Notes under the pieces: model-generated
Databases searched by the model: none
What the model was told of the DNA's origin: nothing
The model's input: only the letters and a program-made list of their open reading frames with translations
Origin: Allorhizobium undicola ORS 992 = ATCC 700741
Lineage (GTDB): Bacteria > Pseudomonadota > Alphaproteobacteria > Rhizobiales > Rhizobiaceae
Length of the DNA stretch: 64,000 bases
Direction of reading: 5' to 3'
Assembly (NCBI RefSeq): GCF_000621665.1
Contig: NZ_JHXQ01000005.1
Span: 62,001 to 126,000 of the forward strand
Part shown: positions 8,812 to 17,796 of the stretch, in pieces
Position numbering within the stretch: position 1 is the first letter of the stretch
Layout of the letters: the number at the start of each line of letters is the position of its first letter
Translations under genes and position numbers: made by a program

Positions 8812-10901
8812 TCTGTGCCCCACGCCGCAAAGCGCCGGTCGTCTGTGCCCGCCGGGGTGGTGCGCAGGGAAAATTGCGCCAGCAGCCGGTTCAGCGATGC
8901 CGCCTCCTGGGCAAGGCCGTGGCTTGCCGCCGTCTGCTCTTCCACCATGGCGGCGTTTTGTTGCGTGCCCTGATCCATGCTGCTGACAGCCGTGTTGATT
9001 TCCGAAAGCCCGACCGACTGTTCGCGCGTGGCGGTAACGATGGCTTCCACATGGCGGCTGATGTCCTGCACCTGCCCGGCAATGGAGGCAAGGGCTGCAC
9101 CGGCATCGTTGACGAGGCCCACGCCGGAGGCCACCTGCTGGCCGGAGGACTGGATGAGCCCCTTGATGTCCTTGGCGGCATTGGCGGAGCGCTGCGCCAG
9201 TTCGCGCACTTCCTGCGCCACGACCGCAAAGCCCTTGCCTGCTTCTCCCGCACGCGCCGCCTCGACACCGGCATTGAGCGCCAGAAGGTTGGTCTGGAAG
9301 GCAATCTCGTCGATCACCGTGATGATGCTGGAAATCTCGCCGGAGGATTTTTCGATACCCTGCATGGCCGAGACGGCGTTTTCCACCACCTTGCCGGAGG
9401 CCTCTGCCTCCTGACGGGTGCGTGAGACAAGACGCCCGACCTCCGAAGCCCGCTTGGCGGAATCCGTGACCGTCGTGGTGATTTCCTCCAGTGCCGCCGC
9501 CGTTTCTTCCACGGATGCGGCCTGCTGTTCGGTACGCCGGGCAAGACTGTCGGCGGCGCCGCGAATTTCATGGGCGCCCGCATCGATGGCAGAGGCATTG
9601 CGGCCCACTTCCGCCAGCGCATCATGCAGCTTGCGCACGGCATTGTTGAAATCCACCCGCAGCCGGTCCAGCTCGCCACGGAACGGCTGGCCGATCTCGC
9701 AGACGAGATCGCCCTGCGACAGCCTGCCAAGACCCACGCCAAGCGCATCGACAGCGGCACGGATTTCCTCTGCCGCTTCACGGCTTGCAGCCTCGCGTAC
9801 CTGACGTTCCTGATCACCGAGTGTGCGGTTTTCCTCCGCCTCGCCTTCCAGGCGGCGGCGCTCGATGGCATTGTCACGGAAGACGGCAACGGCATGGGCC
9901 ATGTGGCCAATCTCATCCTGCCGGTCAGCGCCGGGAATGGCCTGATCGACATGACCGGCGGCAAGACGTGTCATCGCCGATGTCATCGACAGAACAGGCC
10001 GCACCACCAGCCGCGACAGCACACCCGCAAGCGCTGCCGTCATCAGCAGGATGGCGATGACCGTTGCAATACCCGCCTCCATGCGCGCGCGGGCCAAAGG
10101 TGCAAAGGCCACATCCTTGTTCACGACCAGCCCCAGCCGCCACTCGACACCCGGCAGGCCGGAAATATTCACGAAGCTGACCAGCACGTCACGGCCTGCC
10201 ACGCTGTTTTCCTCCAGACTGGAAGAGAAGGACGTCTTCTTTTCCAGCAGCGCATCGATGGGCTTGTTGATCAGATCCTTGTTGGAATGCATCAGGATCT
10301 TGCCGTCACGATTGACCAGAAAGGCCTGCCCCTTGCCGGAAAGATCGATGGCGGAAATTTTCTGCACCAGCGTTTTCAAAGAGAAATCGCTGCCCGCAAC
10401 GCCAATAATGCTGCCATTGCGCACAAGGGGCACTGCCGCCGTCATCGTCAGCTCGCCGCTGGAGGCCGACACATACGGCTCGGTGATGATCGCTCCATTG
10501 GCCTTGACGGCGGCCTGATACCACGGACGCTTGCGCGGGTCGTATCCCTCCGGCAACTTCGTCTCCGGCCATTCGGTGAACACGCCGTTCTGATCGCCCA
10601 CATAGGCGCTGGTAAAGCCCGAAAGCGCATCGTTGCGCAGCACGCCGAAAATCTCCTCGCGCTTGTCGAGACCGGCCGATGCGCTGGCCACCATGGCCGT
10701 CATCTGCACGGAAGCCCCCAGCCAGTGCGACACGCTCTCAGCCGCAAGCGTGCCCGCGCTGGTGGTCTCCGATTGCAGGGACTGGCGCATGAGATCGGCC
10801 TGCCGCCCATCGTTATAAACGGCAAAGCCCGCAAAGGAGACAAGGACAACGGAAGAGGCAATGACGAGAATGCGCGTCATCAATTTGGCTTTGTGAAACA
10901 C
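8778..10901 (-). CDS. Methyl-accepting chemotaxis protein 3 (dCache sensor)
   Basis: A 707-residue chemoreceptor. TM1 is about residues 11-28, and a periplasmic double-Cache domain spans about 40-270, with [11 protein letters not shown] near 121-131, [11 protein letters not shown] near 149-159 and VAGSDFSL near 168-175. These are the usual landmarks of dCache_1 domains. The Asp expected after PYV in amino-acid-binding versions is Ser here, so an amino-acid ligand is doubtful. TM2, HAMP and the signalling hairpin follow. The C-terminus ([13 protein letters not shown]) is encoded by the tandem repeat. The GTG start at 10901 is preferred: AGGA lies nine bases upstream and the protein then begins [14 protein letters not shown]. 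An ATG at 10958 is in frame but has no ribosome site. Confidence 0.9.
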   Translation of the reverse strand: MFHKAKLMTRILVIASSVVLVSFAGFAVYNDGRQADLMRQSLQSETTSAGTLAAESVSHWLGASVQMTAMVASASAGLDKREEIFGVLRNDALSGFTSAYVGDQNGVFTEWPETKLPEGYDPRKRPWYQAAVKANGAIITEPYVSASSGELTMTAAVPLVRNGSIIGVAGSDFSLKTLVQKISAIDLSGKGQAFLVNRDGKILMHSNKDLINKPIDALLEKKTSFSSSLEENSVAGRDVLVSFVNISGLPGVEWRLGLVVNKDVAFAPLARARMEAGIATVIAILLMTAALAGVLSRLVVRPVLSMTSAMTRLAAGHVDQAIPGADRQDEIGHMAHAVAVFRDNAIERRRLEGEAEENRTLGDQERQVREAASREAAEEIRAAVDALGVGLGRLSQGDLVCEIGQPFRGELDRLRVDFNNAVRKLHDALAEVGRNASAIDAGAHEIRGAADSLARRTEQQAASVEETAAALEEITTTVTDSAKRASEVGRLVSRTRQEAEASGKVVENAVSAMQGIEKSSGEISSIITVIDEIAFQTNLLALNAGVEAARAGEAGKGFAVVAQEVRELAQRSANAAKDIKGLIQSSGQQVASGVGLVNDAGAALASIAGQVQDISRHVEAIVTATREQSVGLSEINTAVSSMDQGTQQNAAMVEEQTAASHGLAQEAASLNRLLAQFSLRTTPAGTDDRRFAAWGTDRPEKWEPVFG

Positions 10902-11147
10902 GGCTGGACATCCTGTGAGGGTTCGCGGGAGCAAGTCGGCAGTGGCGCTGAGCGCCATTTCATTGCCGAAGGGTCAAGTCGCAAAGCCTCATGCGCTGCG
11001 CGGGAAAGGTCGATTTCCCGTGTTCGGCACGGCAACCACTAAGCGCGAAATCCTTATCATTTGCTAAAAATACGCCGTTTTCGCTACCTTTATATGATTT
11101 TTTTAAAATATGTAATTTAAATATATTCCCGGCGCTGCCTCCCCCAC

Positions 11148-11238
11148 CGCAAAACCGCTTAACACTTTTGGCTACGACATGCTTTTTGCAACGCATGTCG
11201 TGATCGCAAAACCGCTAAACACTTTTGCGCGACATGCT
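11148..11238. repeat. Two direct copies of the GCATGTCG/CGACATGC repeat
   Basis: Copy one (11148-11183) and copy two (11205-11238, with its left arm AACGCATGTCG at 11190-11200) share CGCAAAACCGCT, then ACACTTTTG and CGACATGCT. The outer GCATGTCG and CGACATGC arms can pair. A third copy is at 47816-47863. The right end of copy two abuts the stop codon of the enoyl-CoA hydratase gene, just as the third copy abuts the glyS stop. The rest of the 10902-11236 gap is AT-rich upstream DNA of MCP 3 with nothing else recognised. Confidence 0.75.
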
Positions 11239-11995
11239 ATTTCTTCCCCATGAACGCCTGAAACGCCGCCATGGCCTCAGCACTTTTCAGCCGGGCCAGA
11301 AAGTGATGCAGCTCCTCCTCCATGCGCGCCATCAGGGCGGTCTGATCGCCCCGCAGCAGGCGTCGGGCAATGGCCAGCGCCTCCGGCGGCTTGGCCGCAA
11401 GCCGGGCGGCGGCGGCAAGCGCCTGTTCCTCCACCTCCTGCGGCTCTGTAACCTTCCAGATCAGGCCCGCCTCTTTCGCCTCGGCGGCGGAAAACCCCTC
11501 CCCCAGCGCCAGCAGCGCAAAGGCGCGCTGATGGCCCATGGCAAGCGGCGCAAGCAGGCTGGAACCGGCCTCCGGCACCAGCGCCAGATCGACAAAGGGC
11601 GCCTTGAACAGGCTGCGCGAGGAAGCAATCGTCAGGTCGCAATGCATGTTCAGTGTCGTACCGATGCCGATGGCCAGACCATCGACGCCTGACACCAGCG
11701 GCTTGCGGCAACCGGCCAGCGCCTTGAGAAAGGCAAAGGCGGCCGGCTCGCCACCCGCACCCGACAGGGCATAGGCAATGAAATCCGCCATGTCGTTGCC
11801 GGCGGAAAAACAGCCCTCCGTTCCCAGAAAGACGATGGCGCGAATGTCCTCGTCGTCATTGGCGGCAATCAGTGCCTCCGTCATGCGGTGATACATGGCC
11901 GAGGTTATCGCGTTCTTCTTTTCCGGCCGGTTGAAGCGCAAAACCAGCACCCCGGCATGGCCTGGCGCGCGCGCGATGAGAATGGCATCCTGCAT
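11237..11995 (-). CDS. Enoyl-CoA hydratase/isomerase family protein
   Basis: A 252-residue crotonase-fold protein. The oxyanion-hole segment is FSAGNDMADF near residues 62-71, and the second is GLAIGIGTTLNMHCD. Of the two catalytic glutamates of true hydratases, the second position is filled (VPEAGSSLLAP), while the first, normally in an E.. .LG motif, lies in FKAPFVDLAL and is not Glu. That single-Glu arrangement is typical of delta3-delta2 enoyl-CoA isomerases (ECI/PaaG type), so isomerase activity is as likely as hydration. It lies 76 bases downstream of an acyl-CoA dehydrogenase gene on the same strand; both probably act in beta-oxidation and may share the LiuR-like site upstream. Confidence 0.88.
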   Translation of the reverse strand: MQDAILIARAPGHAGVLVLRFNRPEKKNAITSAMYHRMTEALIAANDDEDIRAIVFLGTEGCFSAGNDMADFIAYALSGAGGEPAAFAFLKALAGCRKPLVSGVDGLAIGIGTTLNMHCDLTIASSRSLFKAPFVDLALVPEAGSSLLAPLAMGHQRAFALLALGEGFSAAEAKEAGLIWKVTEPQEVEEQALAAAARLAAKPPEALAIARRLLRGDQTALMARMEEELHHFLARLKSAEAMAAFQAFMGKK

Positions 11996-12071
11996 GGCAA
12001 CTCCCCAAGGCTGCGGCCCCGCAGCGCAAATCTATGATACCAAAGGCCTGTCGGGTGACGATCTCTGCCCG

Positions 12072-13865
12072 TCACCCCACCTCTTCCAGCACATTGCGGG
12101 CTGCGGCAAGACTTTCGCTGCCGCCGAGAATAGCGCCCTTGAGGGCCGAGGTTTCGCCCAGCAGGTTTTCGGCGGCAAAACGGCACAGCGCTTCGCGCCG
12201 GCTCATGGCCTCATCGGCCAGCGCCGCCTTGGCGAGATAGGCCCCGCTGAGGGTGAGGCCGAACAGGCGCTGATAGGGCGTAGCCCCCGAAAGCGCCTGA
12301 GCCTGCTGCCCCTCGGCAAGCCGCGCCAGCAGCCATTCCGTCGTTTCCTCCAGATCGCGGATGGCCGAAAACAGCCGCGTGGCCGTCTGCCCGAAACCCG
12401 GACGGTTGGAAGCATCCACCGCAACCGCTATGGCCTTCAGTTCGCCAATGAAGCCGCGCACGTGGTCGCCGCCGGAAAGCGGCAGCTTGCGGGTGACGAG
12501 ATCGATGGCCTGAATGCCGTTCGTACCTTCATAGATCGGCGCGATGCGGGCATCGCGCAGCAGGCGGGCGGCCCCCGTTTCTTCGATAAAGCCCATGCCG
12601 CCATGCACCTGAATGCCCATGGAGGCGACATCCACGCCAATATCGGTGGAAAAGCTCTTGGCAATCGGCGTCAACAGCGCGGCGCGGTCGGCGAAATGGC
12701 GGGCATCGCCACCTGCAACCTCACTGGCTTCGGCATGACTCATGTCGATGGCGTGGGCGCAGGCATAGCATATGGCGCGAGCGCCCTGCGTCAGCGCTTT
12801 CATCACCAGCAAGGTGCGGGCAATATCGGGATGTTCGATGATCGGGCTCATCCCCTCGCCGGACCAGCCGGGGGCCTTGCCCTGACGGCGCTCCTTCGCA
12901 TAGGCCAGCGCCTTCTGCGTGGCGGCCTCGGCAATGGCAACACCCTGCATTCCAACCGCCAGCCGCGCATTGTTCATCATGGTGAACATGCAGGCCAGCC
13001 CCTTGTTCTCCTCGCCGATCAGATAGCCGATGGCGCCCGGCTCCGTGCCGAATTTTCCATCGCCATAAATCATCGTGCAGGTGGGCGAGCCGTGAATGCC
13101 GAGCTTATGCTCCAGCGAATGGCAGTGCAGATCATTGCGCGCACCGGGGGCGCCATCCTCTTTCACCAGAAATTTCGGCACCAGAAACAGCGAAATGCCG
13201 CGTGATCCGGCGGGCGCATCCGGCAGGCGCGCCAGCACCAGATGGATGATGTTTTCCGTGGCGTCGTGATCGCCCCAGGTGATGAAGATCTTCTGGCCGA
13301 AAATGCGGTAGCTGCCATCCTCGCGGCGCTCGGCGCGGGTGCGCAAGCCCCCGAGATCGGAGCCCGCGCCCGGCTCCGTCAGGTTCATGGTCGCCATCCA
13401 TTCGCCGGAAATCATTTTTTCCAGATAGATCGCCTTCAGCGCGTCCGATCCATGGGCGCTCAAGGCCTCCGCCGCCCCCATGGTCAAAACCGGGCCAAGC
13501 GTGAAGCTCATGGAGCCGCCATTCCACATTTCCAGCGCCGCCACGTTCAGCATATGCGGCAGGCCCTGCCCGCCAAAACCGGCATCGAGCGCCAGCCCGT
13601 TCCAGCCGCCTTCAGCCCAGCGGCGGTAAAGATCGGCCCAGCCATCCGGCAGCACCACGCCCTTTTCGGTCAGGCGGGCCCCCTGACTGTCGCCCTTTGC
13701 AGCCAGCGGCACGATCTCCTCGGCGCTGAACCGGCCCGCCTCCTCCAGAATGGCATCTACCAGATCTTCCGCCAGATCCCCGAAAACGCCCGCCCGAAGG
13801 GCAGGCCCCAGACCGGCAACATGTTTCAGGGTAAAGGCAATATCCTCAACCGGCGCCTTGTACAT
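12072..13865 (-). CDS. Acyl-CoA dehydrogenase, long form (DmdC/AcdA-like)
   Basis: A 597-residue FAD enzyme, about 200 residues longer than classical acyl-CoA dehydrogenases because of an N-terminal extension and a C-terminal helical domain. Landmarks are TMNLTEPGAGSDLGGLRTRA (FAD/substrate loop), KIFITWGDHDATENI, HGGMGFIEETGAARLLRDAR, and YEGTNGIQAIDLVTRKL, whose Glu matches the catalytic base position of the family. This long subfamily includes 3-methylmercaptopropionyl-CoA dehydrogenase (DmdC), but many members act on other acyl-CoAs; the substrate is not assignable here. It precedes the enoyl-CoA hydratase/isomerase gene, so the pair would do two successive steps of beta-oxidation. Confidence 0.92.
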   Translation of the reverse strand: MYKAPVEDIAFTLKHVAGLGPALRAGVFGDLAEDLVDAILEEAGRFSAEEIVPLAAKGDSQGARLTEKGVVLPDGWADLYRRWAEGGWNGLALDAGFGGQGLPHMLNVAALEMWNGGSMSFTLGPVLTMGAAEALSAHGSDALKAIYLEKMISGEWMATMNLTEPGAGSDLGGLRTRAERREDGSYRIFGQKIFITWGDHDATENIIHLVLARLPDAPAGSRGISLFLVPKFLVKEDGAPGARNDLHCHSLEHKLGIHGSPTCTMIYGDGKFGTEPGAIGYLIGEENKGLACMFTMMNNARLAVGMQGVAIAEAATQKALAYAKERRQGKAPGWSGEGMSPIIEHPDIARTLLVMKALTQGARAICYACAHAIDMSHAEASEVAGGDARHFADRAALLTPIAKSFSTDIGVDVASMGIQVHGGMGFIEETGAARLLRDARIAPIYEGTNGIQAIDLVTRKLPLSGGDHVRGFIGELKAIAVAVDASNRPGFGQTATRLFSAIRDLEETTEWLLARLAEGQQAQALSGATPYQRLFGLTLSGAYLAKAALADEAMSRREALCRFAAENLLGETSALKGAILGGSESLAAARNVLEEVG

Positions 13866-13947
13866 GGCAGCACTCCTCCGCAGTCCTCATGCCTGTCGCC
13901 AGACCTTGAACGGCGTGGCAACACTCCTGAAGAATGGCTAATTGATT

Positions 13948-13963
13948 TTTACGTAAACGTCAA
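13948..13963. promoter_or_regulatory. LiuR-like palindromic operator candidate
   Basis: TTTACGTAAACGTCAA lies 83 bases upstream of the acyl-CoA dehydrogenase start and 109 bases upstream of the divergent dCache gene. It closely resembles the TTTACGTTAACGTAAA-type palindrome reported for LiuR, the MerR-family regulator of branched-chain amino acid and fatty acid degradation in proteobacteria. The site fits the adjacent acyl-CoA genes. The comparison is from memory. Confidence 0.5.
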
Positions 13964-14071
13964 CAAATCCGGTTGTGGCGACCGGCAAGGCGGAAAGCCC
14001 AGAATTGGCCGTTTGCTTGAGGAACGGCACGGCGTATCGCGGGAAACATCACCTGTTTTTCCGGAGGCCGC

Positions 14072-15067
14072 ATGTCCATTTCCACGCGACTTGCTCTCAC
14101 CATCGCGCCGCTGATTGCCCTTGTGCTGGCGGCAGCCCTTGGCATCGTCATATTCAGCAGCAAGCAGCAATTGCGCGAAAGCAAGGCCTCCGACATGCGC
14201 ACCACCGCTTTGGTGCTGACGACGGCCATGTCGCAATCGGCGCTGTTGTCGCTGACCCATGCGGAGGAAATCGCCAGCGACCCGCGCGTGGTGAAGCTGA
14301 TGGCCGCGGGCGACCGCGATGGCCTGCAAGCGCTGATGAAGCCGCGTTACGATGCGCTGAACGCAACCGCTGGCGTCAACATGCTGCATTTTCATTCCGC
14401 CGACATCAAATCCTTCCTGCGCGTGCAGGATCCGAAGAATTTCGGTCAGGATCTGTCGTCCTTCCGGCCGATGATCGTGGCCGCCAACCGCACCCGGCTG
14501 GCGCAAAAGGGGCTGGAAGTGGGCCTTGCGGGCCTCAGCCTGCGCGCCATTGCGCCGATTGTCGATGGCGAGCGCGTGGTGGGCACGGTGGAGGTCGGCA
14601 CCGATCTCAAGACCTTGCTCGATCTTGCCAAATCGGCAAGCGCGGCCGATTTCGCCCTCTTCACCAGCCCGGCCATGACGGGCCTGACCAAGCAGGGGCA
14701 GGATGCATCGCGCGGGGCGGCATCGCTTTCGGTGGAAAGCGCCACCGATACGGCCCTGTTCAACCGGCTCTATTCCTCTGGCGAAATCCGCCTCTCGCGG
14801 GAGATCTTTCAGGGCGAAAGCCGCATCGATGGTGAAACCATCGGCGTTCTCGGCCAGCCGCTGCTGGATTATAGCGGCAGGATGATCGGCTCCATCCTGA
14901 TTGCCCGCAATTTTTCCGGGCTGGACAGCGTGCTGAACCGGGAAATCGTCACGGCGGTCGCGCTGGCGCTATGCGGGTTGATTGCCGCCTATTCCATCAT
15001 CATGGTTACGGTGCGTGCGCTGGTGCTGAAGCCCCTTGCAGACGGCAAAGAAAGAGAGGCTGCATGA
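14072..15067 (+). CDS. Stand-alone dCache membrane sensor protein, partner of the ion channel
   Basis: A 331-residue protein with TM1 about 8-29, a periplasmic region 30-290 and TM2 about 292-316. The periplasmic part carries HFHSADIKSFLRVQ (106-119) followed by PKNFGQDLSSFR, the hallmark of one class of double-Cache domains (dCACHE_3-like) usually found in chemoreceptors. Unlike an MCP, it stops just after TM2 (VLKPLADGKEREAA), at the point where HAMP would begin, so it has no cytoplasmic output domain. The start at 14072 has GGAGG five bases upstream. Its stop codon overlaps the start of the channel gene (ATGA), so translation is probably coupled and the sensor most likely works with the channel. 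Confidence 0.88.
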   Translation: MSISTRLALTIAPLIALVLAAALGIVIFSSKQQLRESKASDMRTTALVLTTAMSQSALLSLTHAEEIASDPRVVKLMAAGDRDGLQALMKPRYDALNATAGVNMLHFHSADIKSFLRVQDPKNFGQDLSSFRPMIVAANRTRLAQKGLEVGLAGLSLRAIAPIVDGERVVGTVEVGTDLKTLLDLAKSASAADFALFTSPAMTGLTKQGQDASRGAASLSVESATDTALFNRLYSSGEIRLSREIFQGESRIDGETIGVLGQPLLDYSGRMIGSILIARNFSGLDSVLNREIVTAVALALCGLIAAYSIIMVTVRALVLKPLADGKEREAA

Positions 15068-16107
15068 GACGGCTTCTTGCGCTCCTTACCGCCCTCGTCT
15101 CCCTCGCCGCCCCGGCCCATGCGGACGAACCTGGCCTTCCCGCCGTGCAATTGCCCGTGGTCGTCAACGTCTCCATGCGGGTTCTCAACATTTCCCGTAT
15201 TCAGGAAACGCTGGGCGAGGCCTCCATGCTGATCGAGACCACGGAGCGCTGGCGCGATCCGGGCCTTGCCTTCAATCCACTGGACAAGGGCCTTGCCCGC
15301 TATGATTACGTGGAAAAGGAAGCCGAAGCGCGGCTTGCCGGAATGTGGTCGCCTGCCACGCGGTTTGAAAACCGCATCAGCGAGCCGCGCTCGCAATCGC
15401 TTTCGCTTTCCATCCGCGCCGATGGAACGGTGACGCTGATCCGCAGGGTGGATGCCGATTTCCGCGTTTCGATCGATATGGACAGCTTTCCCTTCGACCG
15501 GCAGCGGCTGTCACTCTCGCTCACCTCGCCGCGCTATTCGGCCGATGAGGTAATCTATGCCATGAACGATATTGACCGCGAGCTTTCCACCATTTCCTCC
15601 AGCCTTTCCACCATCAACTGGCATCCCGGCTCGCTGCAATTCGTGATGGAGCGCTATTATGGCTGGAATGCGCGCCCCTTCGTGCGGGTGGTGGCCGATG
15701 CCGTGGTGGGGCGCAACTGGCAATTCTACATTCTGCCGATCTTCATTCCTTATCTCGCCGTCATGTCTGTGGCGATCTTCGTGCTGTGGGCGCCAGAGCG
15801 GCTGTTGGGGGAAAAAGCCCCGCTGACCTTTTCCTCGCTCTTGGCGCTGGCGGCCCTGAGCTTTACCTATGACGCCAGCTTTCCGGGGTCGATATCCATG
15901 GATTCGCCCGTCGCCTTCATGATTTCGATCGGCTATTTCTTCCTGATCTTCGTGCTTCTGGTAAATGTCATTCTGGTTCACGCCAGATTTCCGGGGAAAG
16001 AGCGTTATCCGGCGCTGGAAAGCACCATCATCGCCAATGTCAAATATTCCCTTCCCGCCATTTTTCTGATTGTCTGCTTCGCGGCGATTATTCGTTCCAT
16101 GGTGTGA
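15064..16107 (+). CDS. Prokaryotic pentameric ligand-gated ion channel (Cys-loop/Pro-loop superfamily)
   Basis: A 347-residue inner-membrane channel subunit. It has a signal peptide (1-20, ...APAHA), then a beta-rich extracellular domain with WRDPGLAFNP (63-72), WSPATRFEN (95-103), DGTVTLIRRVD (120-130) and the diagnostic Pro-loop FPFDRQ (142-147). The bracketing cysteines are absent, as in GLIC and ELIC. Four membrane helices follow: M1 about 220-242 with internal prolines, M2 about 250-270 starting GEKAPLTFSSLLALAALSF, M3 about 283-306 and M4 about 328-346. There is no large M3-M4 loop. Family members open a cation or anion pore on ligand binding; the Glu at the cytoplasmic end of M2 favours cations, by analogy. 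The ATG at 15064 has AGAGAGG upstream; the longer open frame from 14971 is rejected. Confidence 0.93.
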   Translation: MRRLLALLTALVSLAAPAHADEPGLPAVQLPVVVNVSMRVLNISRIQETLGEASMLIETTERWRDPGLAFNPLDKGLARYDYVEKEAEARLAGMWSPATRFENRISEPRSQSLSLSIRADGTVTLIRRVDADFRVSIDMDSFPFDRQRLSLSLTSPRYSADEVIYAMNDIDRELSTISSSLSTINWHPGSLQFVMERYYGWNARPFVRVVADAVVGRNWQFYILPIFIPYLAVMSVAIFVLWAPERLLGEKAPLTFSSLLALAALSFTYDASFPGSISMDSPVAFMISIGYFFLIFVLLVNVILVHARFPGKERYPALESTIIANVKYSLPAIFLIVCFAAIIRSMV

Positions 16108-16172
16108 AGGCTGTTATATGCCTGTCATGTTGCGGGGATAATCCCGGCTTGCCTGGCGCGTCCCCGCCAGTC

Positions 16173-16215
16173 AAAAACAAGAGCGGGGTGGCCTTGCCGT
16201 CCCGCTCTTGTTTTT
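16173..16215. terminator. Strong terminator after the channel gene
   Basis: The arms AAAAACAAGAGCGGG (16173-16187) and CCCGCTCTTGTTTTT (16201-16215) pair perfectly, and the hairpin ends in a T run. It closes the dCache/channel operon. Confidence 0.9.
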
Positions 16216-16281
16216 CCTGTCATTTTTCCGGAAATGCCAGGACGGCAAAACGCGAGAATATCCAAGACGTCTGGAGTCCGA

Positions 16282-17277
16282 ATGCTGACTGACGTTTCCG
16301 CCCTGCCCGGGCTGGTCTGGGCCTATCACATCGATGCCGCCAACGGCCATGCCCGGCGCCTGACGGCACAGGAGGCAGAAACCGGTCTTTTACCGCAGCA
16401 GGGCTTTCTGTGGCTGCATCTCAATCTGGCCGATAGCCGCGTTCCCGCCTTTATCGAGCAGTTTTCCGGGCTGAACGAGGCCGCCCGCACGGCCCTTATC
16501 ACCCATGAGCATCACGCGGCACTGGGCGTGGACGAGCAGCTCATTTTTGGCACGCTTGTCGATTTCCAGCGCGAATTCGATGCCGCGACCCGCGATCTCG
16601 GCTGGCTGCATTTTGCCCTGTCGGACCGTTTCATCATCACCACCCGGCTCCAGCCCATACGCTCTGTGGATCTGCTGCGCGGCGCCATTGAAAAGAACCC
16701 GGCGAAGTTTGCCTCCCCGCTGCATGTCTATGAGGTGCTGGTGGCCGAGTTTCAGCGCGGCATCATCCAGCTCGTGCTGGAAATGACCGACGAGATCAAC
16801 CGCATCGAGGATGTGGTATATGGCGAGGACATGCGCGACGAGCGCACCCGTCTTGCGCCCGTGCGCCGGGTGATCGTGCGCCTGCACCGGCATTTGCGCG
16901 GCATGTTGAGCCTGATGCGCCGGGCCTCCGCCGTGGATGAAGATGAGTTTCCGCAGGGGTTCGAAGATGTCGCCTCGCGGCTGATCAACCGGCTGGAATC
17001 AGCCGATCACGATGTTTACGCCCTGCATGAGCGCGCCCGCCTGCTGCATGAAGAAATCGATTCCAAGCAGACCTCGGAAACCAACCGGCATCTTTACGTG
17101 CTGTCGCTGATGACGGCCTTTCTGCTGCCGCCCTCGCTCGTCACCGGCTTTTTCGGCATGAACACCTCGCACCTGCCCTTTACCACCGGGCCGGAGGGGT
17201 GGATCTATGCCACCGGCCTCATGCTGGGCTCCATCTTCCTGGCCTGGCTGGTGCTGCGGCGGGCGAACATATTGTAA
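16282..17277 (+). CDS. zntB: ZntB/CorA-family divalent metal transporter
   Basis: A 331-residue protein with a long acidic/basic cytoplasmic domain and two C-terminal helices (about 270-292 and 303-325). The family signature at the end of the first helix is FFGMNTSHLPF, a GMN motif followed by a non-CorA loop as in ZntB. ZntB proteins move Zn2+ and related ions across the inner membrane, with a proton-coupled uptake mechanism reported for E. coli. Start chosen at ATG 16282 with GGAG upstream (MLTDVSALPGLVWAYHID). The frame is open from 16234, but that leader is not family-like. It is separated from the channel gene by a strong terminator. Confidence 0.85.
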   Translation: MLTDVSALPGLVWAYHIDAANGHARRLTAQEAETGLLPQQGFLWLHLNLADSRVPAFIEQFSGLNEAARTALITHEHHAALGVDEQLIFGTLVDFQREFDAATRDLGWLHFALSDRFIITTRLQPIRSVDLLRGAIEKNPAKFASPLHVYEVLVAEFQRGIIQLVLEMTDEINRIEDVVYGEDMRDERTRLAPVRRVIVRLHRHLRGMLSLMRRASAVDEDEFPQGFEDVASRLINRLESADHDVYALHERARLLHEEIDSKQTSETNRHLYVLSLMTAFLLPPSLVTGFFGMNTSHLPFTTGPEGWIYATGLMLGSIFLAWLVLRRANIL

Positions 17278-17278
17278 G

Positions 17279-17309
17279 CTCTTGCGTATTTGCGTCAAAC
17301 ACGCAAGAG
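17279..17309. terminator. Hairpin between convergent genes
   Basis: CTCTTGCGT (17279-17287) pairs with ACGCAAGAG (17301-17309), directly after the zntB stop and before the BA14K gene that ends at 17326. There is no clear T run, so termination is only likely. Confidence 0.45.
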
Positions 17310-17325
17310 CGCTGAGTGGAGCGCC

Positions 17326-17796
17326 TCAATAATAGGGCGAGTAGCACTGCTGGCGCATACCGTCGTAATTCACGAAGGTATTGCTGTAGCTGTCATAGCT
17401 GCGATAACGCATCTGGCACCATTCATAGTGGCGCGGATTGATGCCTCCGCCATAGGAGGGCGGCGGCGGCGCCGGGCGCGGCTGCGAGGCTATTGCACCC
17501 CCGATGATCGCACCCGCGGCAAAAGCCGCCAGCGGATACCAATAGCCATCCCGATGGCGACGATAGCCGGGGCGAAACTCGCGGTAGCCACGATAACCAC
17601 CATAATAGCCGGGCGGCGGCGGCGGGCGGCGGTAATAGCCATCGTCGCGCCACTGCACCTGCTGCACCAGCCCCGGCTGATCGGCAACACCTGCCGCAGC
17701 ATAGGGCGAAAGCGGCATGGCGCCGGCGGCGGACACACTGGTGGCCAGAACGGCAAGGCCGGTGACAGCCACCGCAAAAGCTTTGATCTTCGTCAT
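17326..17796 (-). CDS. BA14K-family protein (secreted)
   Basis: A 156-residue protein with a signal peptide (MTKIKAFAVAVTGLAVLATS...), a Tyr/Gly/Arg/Pro-rich middle (YYRRPPPPPGYYGGYRGYR), a short hydrophobic Ala/Gly segment (AAFAAGAIIGGAIAS), and the BA14K C-terminal signature with WCQMRYRSYDSYSNTF and CYSPYY. The founding Brucella BA14K is a 14 kDa immunoreactive protein with lectin-like properties; rhizobial homologues are numerous and poorly understood. Start at ATG 17796, with GGAG six bases upstream; the upstream Met codons at 17841 and 17808 lack such a site. Confidence 0.85.
   Translation of the reverse strand: MTKIKAFAVAVTGLAVLATSVSAAGAMPLSPYAAAGVADQPGLVQQVQWRDDGYYRRPPPPPGYYGGYRGYREFRPGYRRHRDGYWYPLAAFAAGAIIGGAIASQPRPAPPPPSYGGGINPRHYEWCQMRYRSYDSYSNTFVNYDGMRQQCYSPYY

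Noticed and set aside
14971-15063. N-terminal extension of the ion channel
   Set aside because: The extra 31 residues lie inside the dCache gene in another frame, would bury the signal peptide, and lack a ribosome site; the start at 15064 has one.
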